64,000 bases of DNA from Monosiga brevicollis MX1 (Eukaryota; Opisthokonta; Choanoflagellata; Craspedida; Salpingoecidae): contig NW_001865072.1 of NCBI RefSeq assembly GCF_000002865.3, positions 132,837-196,836 of the forward strand. Reading direction: 5' to 3'. A model generated the notes under the pieces. That model did no database searches, had not been told where the DNA came from, and worked only from the letters and a program-made list of their open reading frames with translations. Shown one piece after another: positions 58,801 through 64,000 of this stretch. Every line of letters starts with the position of its first letter. Position 1 is the stretch's first letter. A program made the position numbers and the translations under genes.

Positions 58801-59580
58801 TGATCGCACGCCAGACTTTTTGCATGCTGCTTGTGCGTTATCTCGTCATGCATTCAGTTTTTGCGTCCCAGCCCAAAGTCGACGGTGCTTGCCCAGCTCA
58901 TGCATGCCATGGATGCTTGGCTGGATTTGTTCATCGACCATCACGTTTCTTTAGCTCACCAGGATGCGGCTGCACGCTGCCGGGCCGTGACTGCGGTGGC
59001 CGAGATGCTGCCGGAGATCAACTTTTTCACCCTTCATCACCTGATGATGCATTTCCGCAAGTGCGTGCCAGGTGCCACGGGCCACATTGAAATGCACCAC
59101 CCGCTTTGAATTGACGCTCACTATCCTGGGATGGTTAACAGGGTAATCGCGCATGGCCAACGAAACCTTTGCCCGCCCGAAGTCCTGGCCCAAGAGCTGT
59201 CCCCACTGCTGCTGGCCCAGCAAAGTGACGCACCCACTCCAGAAGCCAACCAGGTGCGAGCAGTTGGTGGAGCCTTGAACGGTTGAACAGCAGTTCACTA
59301 CTATGGGTTGGGGTTGCCCTTGTCTCATGCCATGTCATGTTCGATAGGTTGTGTTGACGCTTCTGCAGATGACGCAGCGCCACTGGAGTACAGCGCAGAA
59401 GAAGATTGAGGAGCGGGCGGCCAGCCTGGGTGCCAAGGTATGAAGATTATACTTTGGCATTACATACAGTTGAACCGGCCGCTGGCGGGCTCTGAGACTC
59501 ACTTCTTGAAATCTATGCTGCGTGCGCAGGCTCCCAAGTCACCATCCTCGGGCGGCTTGTTGTCCTTTTTGGGATTGTAA
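55886..59580 (+). CDS. RACGAP1: RACGAP1/CYK-4-like Rho GTPase-activating protein
   Basis: The start is MAAGPPANLGLCARFDENVD at 55886. A coiled coil follows (ISRLKKQQRQLHSQAATLQS, 56350-56500), then a long Ser/Pro/Ala-rich part with basic SPRR sites (56640-57800). A C1 domain comes next: His in PHLFREAT and then CQLC, CSIC, HSDC and a last Cys. Its spacing (H-12-C-2-C-12-C-2-C-4-H-2-C-7-C) equals RACGAP1. The RhoGAP domain follows: AGRVVPAIVTLITSHIEDHC, HLYRAS with the likely arginine finger near 58440, PQELTNCLLRFLHQLSEPLL near 58740, MLPEINFFTLHHLMMHFRK and VLTLLQMTQRHWSTAQKKIE. The end is SSGGLLSFLGL at TAA 59578-59580. Coiled coil, C1, RhoGAP in that order matches the centralspindlin subunit that works with kinesin-6 in cytokinesis. 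Many introns; exact exons near 58050-58330 are uncertain. Confidence 0.87.
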
Positions 59581-60630
59581 ATTAAACGATTGCGCCTTTT
59601 GGAGCGCTTCTTGTGTAAACCCACTTGCACATTTTCCTCTTGTCTTTGCGTTTATATGCGAGTCCATTCGTTGTGGGCCCGCTTGCTGGTGCCCTGGCTT
59701 CACCTCTGGTCTGGCTGACCCGGGCAGTATTGATCAATGAATTTTCAAAAATTTGATGCTAATTACGCTCGATCGGATCGTGAATCAGGAGGGGGGTCGG
59801 GGGGGGGGGGGGGAATCGATTTCGGCAAACCATTGAAATATGGTTCTCGGGATGCTTGAAGTCACCGCGGTCCACCTCTTGGTGGTTGCCGCCGAAGCAC
59901 AACACCTGAAGTCCAGCAGAAGCCATTGCCCACGCGACTCAACATGGGAGCGAGGAAAACGGTGAAGAGGAGGAGAAAAAAATTGATGGTTCAAGCATGG
60001 AGCTCGATGATCATTTGAAGACCAAAGGATGGAGATGCGCATCGCAAACTCGTCTCCTTTGACTCGGTGCAAGCAGTCAGACGGCATATGACTCAAAAAC
60101 AGGAAAAAAAGAAACGACAGGCCAAAAAAAAAAAAAAAATACAATCAAAGCTTTAATAGAAATCAAGGGGTCAACCAAAAAGCTAGCAAGACGTGCTGGT
60201 ATGAAGGTGGCACAGTGACCATGATCGCACGCAGGCAAGCACATCGTTCAAAACAAATACAAAATGAAGGGAGGGGGACGTTTACAAAAGAAGTGTGAAG
60301 CGCAACAAACGCCACAAAGCAACCAAAGTTTGAAAACAAAAAAGAGGCACGAGATAACTGCCACGTACGGTCTGCGCAGTGGGATCAGATCTCGCGAAGC
60401 AAAAACTTGATCAGGAGGGTAGGGCTCTGAAAAATCGTGGTGCCATCCCCAATCGAAAAAACAGGGGAGGCCGACGATCAAAACAAAAAACAAACCAAAA
60501 CAAACAGACAGAAAAAAAAAAAGAAAAGAAAGAAAAAGAAACACGAGGACCAGGCCGGCAACAGGAAGGGGCCGAAACACACACGCCCATGGCTGATCTC
60601 GAAAAGAGATGGCAAGAAAGGGAAGAAGCT
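59581..60630. other. convergent intergenic region, no gene seen
   Basis: About 1.05 kb between the stop codons of convergent genes. Contains a G run at 59799-59813, an A run at 60124-60139 and A-rich, Lys-codon-like sequence at 60480-60545. No exon is supported. Confidence 0.4.
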
Positions 60631-62097
60631 TTAACAGTGAAAGATTTGCTCGTTGTCGCTGAGTTCCGAGTCTGAATCGTCGGAGGAACTAAAAGCGGCA
60701 TCTGCAAGACGTTTGACTACATTGTCGCCAGCACTCGGACGTGGCGCAGTAAGTAGGTTGAGATCGCTACGCCCAATACCACTGTCAGCGCGGCGAGGGG
60801 AGTGCGAGGTCTGATCTGCAGGGTCGGGGCGAGACGTGGTGGCAGGAAGAGCCCAGGAATCGTGAAGCTGGCGGAGCTTGGCTCCGAGCTCACCATCACT
60901 AAGACTGGAGACGCGTCGGCCGTGCGGGGCGGGGCCACGGACGGCAGAGGGTGCCTGGGGCCGGGCGGATTCCGAGTCTGAACGGAGGTGGATTGCACCG
61001 TCACTACGTCGACGGGGTGCTTCGTAGCCATCACTGATGGCACGGTGGGCCAGCGAGACGTGGACCGAGGCACGACGGACAGCTGCTGGGCGGCAGGGAA
61101 GGGGGGCAACGCCATCGAGATGGGGGCGAACCAGGGCCGGATCATCGCTGCCGCGGCGCGTGGCTTCCTCGTGCAGGGCAGCGGGCTGATGTCGAGTCAA
61201 CGAGAGGCTGCGGCGACGATTGACACGGCGACGGGCTTCGGAAGAGGGACCACGAGTTTGATCGGGAGTCGGAGGGGAGGGCTTGGCAAGGAAATCATCC
61301 ATGTCAAGATTGGCGTCACGACGGGCGGCATAGCCACGCCAGGGGCTGGTGTGGGGGTCAAGAGGGCCGTTGGTGGTGGCATCATCGTCATCCGCGGAGC
61401 GGTTTCGGGTGAGCGAGCTGCGCCTTCGGCAGACGTCGAGACCGAGGGCTGATGGGGATTGAGCAGCGCTGGGTCGGGGGCGATGGTTGGGCGCCTCTGG
61501 GGGTGCAAGTCGGAGTGGTGGTAGCGTTTTTAGGTCGCGGGGTTCGCGAATAAACTGGCCGTAGTGGGCTGAAGGGGAGGCGCTGGGGGATGAGGAGGAG
61601 ATGGAGTTGCGGCGGCGTGTGACATGGGCTGCGGTGGGTCGAGCCGGGCGATCTTGGCTGGCGGGACCATTGCTGGGTGAGGTGGAGGTGGAGACAAAGG
61701 ATTCGAGGGATGTGTCGGGGGATGCTGTGAGGCCTGGGGGTGAGACGGCAGCGGCGTGGGCGTGGGGTCCTGCATTTGGGGAAGCATTGGACTCCGTTTT
61801 GTTGTTGTGTGGGGAGAAGGGACCCGGGGAGGCAATGGCCGAAGTTCGGGGTGCGGAAAAGCTGGAGCTGCGTCGAGACCGACTGCTGCTGCGGCGACGA
61901 TGACCCGCGGGGGACGTTGACGGGAAACCCGGGGAGGCCGCCGAAGGGGAGGAGGGTGTTGAGTTTATGTCAAACTTGGCCAGCGTCTCGCGCACCGTTT
62001 CCACCTGCAGCTCGTGCTCCATGAGGCGCGAGAGGTGACCAAGCCGACTGATGCTGCGGCCGTATGTCGGCGTCGTGGGGCTTGAAGGCGCCTCCAT
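60631..62097 (-). CDS. Ser/Arg/Pro-rich disordered protein with many RRxS sites
   Basis: A single open exon of 488 residues from MEAPSSPTTPTYGRSISRLG (ATG 62097) to NEQIFHC (stop 60631-60633). Near the N-terminus is a short predicted helix (SRLMEHELQVETVRETLAKF). The rest is low complexity, with repeated basophilic sites: HRRRSSS, RRRNSIS, RRRSSLT, NRRRSLSL, RRGSDD, RRASVH, RRRSDG and RRVSSLS. These fit the RRxS consensus for PKA-like kinases and are spaced through the protein. The end is acidic (SSSDDSDSELSDNE). No known domain was recognised. Coding is supported by uninterrupted length, an ATG start and biased amino-acid use rather than homology. A phosphorylation-regulated scaffold is a guess. 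The opposite-strand frame at 60988-61452 is less convincing. Confidence 0.65.
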   Translation of the reverse strand: MEAPSSPTTPTYGRSISRLGHLSRLMEHELQVETVRETLAKFDINSTPSSPSAASPGFPSTSPAGHRRRSSSRSRRSSSFSAPRTSAIASPGPFSPHNNKTESNASPNAGPHAHAAAVSPPGLTASPDTSLESFVSTSTSPSNGPASQDRPARPTAAHVTRRRNSISSSSPSASPSAHYGQFIREPRDLKTLPPLRLAPPEAPNHRPRPSAAQSPSALGLDVCRRRSSLTRNRSADDDDATTNGPLDPHTSPWRGYAARRDANLDMDDFLAKPSPPTPDQTRGPSSEARRRVNRRRSLSLTRHQPAALHEEATRRGSDDPALVRPHLDGVAPLPCRPAAVRRASVHVSLAHRAISDGYEAPRRRSDGAIHLRSDSESARPQAPSAVRGPAPHGRRVSSLSDGELGAKLRQLHDSWALPATTSRPDPADQTSHSPRRADSGIGRSDLNLLTAPRPSAGDNVVKRLADAAFSSSDDSDSELSDNEQIFHC

Positions 62098-62997
62098 CGT
62101 TCAAGTCGAGCCGTCTCCTTGTCGTGGTGTGGTGTTGGTGTTGGTGGACGGCGGCAGCGGCGATGAGGGGAAGCGTGCTGTGAATACTCTGAGTATTCAA
62201 AAGGCCGACACGGCCACCCTCCTCATTCAACACCGAGTCCCCGGCTGCCATTCAAATGCCGCGACACTGAGATCGCCGAAGCGATTCTACGTTGTAACGA
62301 TCAAAAACGGTGGGCGATGATGAGATGAGCGAAGAAGAATGACAGACCACCCCACCGCTGCGGCCCGCAACCCATGTGCACACTTGCACCTAAGGCAAGC
62401 ACACCCAGCACGTACCAATGCGGTTGTTCTCTACCTCTAACGCCGGCCGTCGCTGGTCAAATGGAAGCCGGCTGCCGTTTCTCTCTCTCTTTTAATTTTT
62501 TTTTTTTTTTTTCTTCTTTTTCGACTCCGAAATCAGTAAAAAATACAAACAAACCGCTGTCTATCTCTCTCTCTTGATGGCTCTCAAGTTTCCTCTCCAT
62601 CTCTGGTTTTCTTATTGTTTTACCATTTACTGTTGTATGGTCTCCGCCCCTCTCTCTGCCTCTGTCGTCATTGCGCGCTGTCTCTCTTTTGTGCTTGTCG
62701 TTCCTTTGCTCACATCAAAGACATGGATCTTGTGTGTATGTCGATTAGTTTAATTTATCCTGCACTTATGATACATTTTACGTATATTACTATACTTTTC
62801 TCCTCATTTACTACTGCGGTTTTATTTAACTATATGCTTGTCAATCTTCATTTTCAGCATATTTATCTACATGAGCTTTAGGTTTATCAGCATCCTCCTA
62901 CGAAGAACCGTTATTACCTCGGCCTCTTGTTCGCCCTGCCTTGCAACAGCCCACAACGTGTGTGTGTGGAAAACGAAAATGTGTGATGACGTATAAC

Positions 62998-63025
62998 CCA
63001 AAGTGTGATATATCCCACGCTTTGG
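62998..63025. repeat. imperfect palindrome, copy 1
   Basis: CCAAAG pairs with CTTTGG at the two ends of a 28-base element with a GTG/CAC inner match and an ATAT centre. A related element lies at 63102-63129. Confidence 0.6.
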
Positions 63026-63101
63026 TGTACGGTATGGCGTGCCGAAGTAGATCTGTCTACCCCCATGACATATTGAAGTGTGGGGCATCATGGCACATTT
63101 G

Positions 63102-63129
63102 TTAAAGTGTGATGTATACTACGCTTTAA
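63102..63129. repeat. imperfect palindrome, copy 2
   Basis: TTAAAG pairs with CTTTAA. The core (AAAGTGTGAT...ACGCTTT) matches copy 1, while the outer two base pairs changed together from CC/GG to TT/AA, so pairing is kept. Confidence 0.6.
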
Positions 63130-63812
63130 GTGGCGCAGTTCCTGGGTACGAGTAGGGGTGCGTGCTGACCCTGAGAAGATGAAAGAGTTGCCCTGTTTTA
63201 TCTGACAAAATGTGCGAATAAAGTAAAATACAAGAGTCAAGGCTGCGCGGTCTCTCTCTCTCTGTCGCTTTCTCTCTCTCTCTCTCTCTGAAGCTTCTCG
63301 CTGACGTTTCCTTGAAGGCTGTCTGGTGGTGGATCGTTGAGTCGGTTGAGGTCAGTGGCGGGGCACTGGTTGGTTGGTGGTGAGCTCTTGGGTCCGGCCC
63401 TCTGCTGCTGGTTGTCTTGGGCTTCTTGGGCTCGTCTTCCCCTCTTTCCCCCCAACACACACCTCTCAATGCGTCTCGGCTGCTCTCTTGCTTCCCGCTT
63501 CCCTTGTCAGGTCATTGATCACAGGGCACTGATTGCGGCGGTCGACACGCTATCGGAGCTGGGGCTTGCGCGCCTGCGCCGACCACACGCCTCGCGGCAA
63601 GCACCCGTCGTCTTGATTCGCGTGGCGCAGTACGCCTACGCTCTACCAATCAACCCAACTGTGCTTGAACAATTGGCGCACGCTCCATCCAATCAGGATA
63701 CAGCGCAAAACAGGCTCGTGCAACACGCAGCCAGCCGCACGCAGCCAGCCGCACGCAGCCGGCAGCGTATTGTGAGGCAACTTGGCGACCCACTTGGCCT
63801 TCAACCCTCAGC

Positions 63813-64000
63813 ATGTGGGTTGCCCCTCAGGAGATCCTGCTCGCCAATGCCCTCTGGTAAGCCACTGGCACCCGCACACCTCCTTGGTCCCGCTGACATT
63901 CACGTTTGCCTCCGGCACAGGCAAAATCGTAAGCGCGAAAAGTGCTTCGTTCTCCAACAACGCCGAGGTCAAGGCGAATCCTCGGGCTTTTCAATCGCCT
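63813..64000 (+). CDS. TBC1D8/9-like Rab GTPase-activating protein (N-terminus only)
   Basis: The start is ATG at 63813: MWVAPQEILLANALW, ending at a GTAAGC donor (exon 63813-63856). The acceptor CGGCACAG at 63913-63920 joins in phase to QNRKREKCFVLQQRRGQG and then ESSGFSIA at the window edge. The opening MWVxPEEVLLANALW followed by a FxLQRRxGHG motif is the distinctive N-terminus of TBC1D8/TBC1D9 proteins, which continue with GRAM domains and a TBC domain. In other eukaryotes they act as GAPs for Rab GTPases in membrane traffic. The GRAM, TBC and EF-hand regions lie beyond the window. The call rests on about 40 residues, but that signature is specific. Confidence 0.82.

Larger units (their letters stand above)
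62098..63812. promoter_or_regulatory. 1.7 kb upstream of the TBC1D8/9-like gene, with an AT-rich island
   Basis: This lies between two divergent starts. It includes a T run near 62498-62512, an AT-rich block at about 62730-62890 unlike the GC-rich surroundings, a pair of hairpin-like repeats (listed separately) and CT-rich sequence at 63250-63290. No coding exon was recognised, and the AT-rich part may be a decayed mobile element, which is a guess. Confidence 0.4.

Noticed and set aside
60988-61452. A plus-strand open frame opposite the RRxS protein.
   Set aside because: It is shorter, Gly-rich from codon bias of the opposite strand, and has no domain signature.

Overview
This is nuclear DNA from a unicellular relative of animals, most likely a choanoflagellate of the Monosiga type. 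Genes sit about 3 kb apart and most are split by many short GT-AG introns (about 60-300 bp). The standard genetic code fits throughout. The gene set combines core eukaryotic housekeeping with families typical of holozoans: an EYA phosphatase, a BTG/TOB protein, a PDZ-PTB-SH2 adaptor, RACGAP1, TMCO3 and TBC1D8/9. The genus is an inference from this content, the intron style and the microsatellite load. No rRNA, tRNA, CRISPR array or intact transposon was recognised.

Layout. 1-4089 (-): EYA-type phosphatase with an N-terminal CID-like domain and an SH3 domain, its 3' end cut by the window. 5041-7995 (+): protein phosphatase 5. 8537-13043 (+): TMCO3-like cation/proton antiporter. 13437-17864 (-): very Gln-rich protein with four RFxV-type motifs, interrupted by an assembly gap. 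18899-20392 (+): tubulin cofactor B. 22286-23098 (-): BTG/TOB protein. 24463-27709 (-): secreted GH31 glycosidase. 28405-30064 (+): STI1-like chaperone-associated protein. 30885-34080 (-): N-myristoylated PDZ-PTB-SH2 adaptor whose SH2 lacks the canonical arginine. 34425-37159 (+): secreted BPI/LBP-fold protein interrupted by a PA14 domain. 37372-38583 (-): CLIC/DHAR-type thioredoxin-fold protein with a probable mitochondrial presequence. 39454-40839 (-): ribosomal protein uL23. 41392-43101 (+): proteasome subunit alpha-1 (PSMA6). 43676-45844 (+): intronless CUE-like/RG-repeat/vWA protein. 46502-48656 (+): CDK7. 49189-51986 (-): eIF2A. 52442-54184 (-): SDS3/BRMS1 subunit of the Sin3 deacetylase complex. 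55886-59580 (+): RACGAP1/CYK-4. 60631-62097 (-): Ser/Arg-rich disordered protein. 63813-64000 (+): start of a TBC1D8/9 Rab-GAP.

Most genes are independent housekeeping or signalling units and there are no operons. Several pairs are head to head and must share a short intergenic promoter region (EYA/PP5, Gln-rich/TBCB, GH31/STI1-like, PDZ-PTB-SH2/BPI-PA14, uL23/PSMA6, SDS3/RACGAP1). Nearly all of these regions carry long CT, GT/CA or hexanucleotide repeats.

The strongest candidates for new biology are domain combinations: CID+SH3+EYA in one reading frame, a PA14 domain inserted into a BPI/LBP fold, a PDZ-PTB adaptor with an atypical SH2, and an intronless CUE/RG/vWA protein. Exon boundaries quoted below were worked out by eye from splice consensus and reading-frame continuity and have no transcript support.
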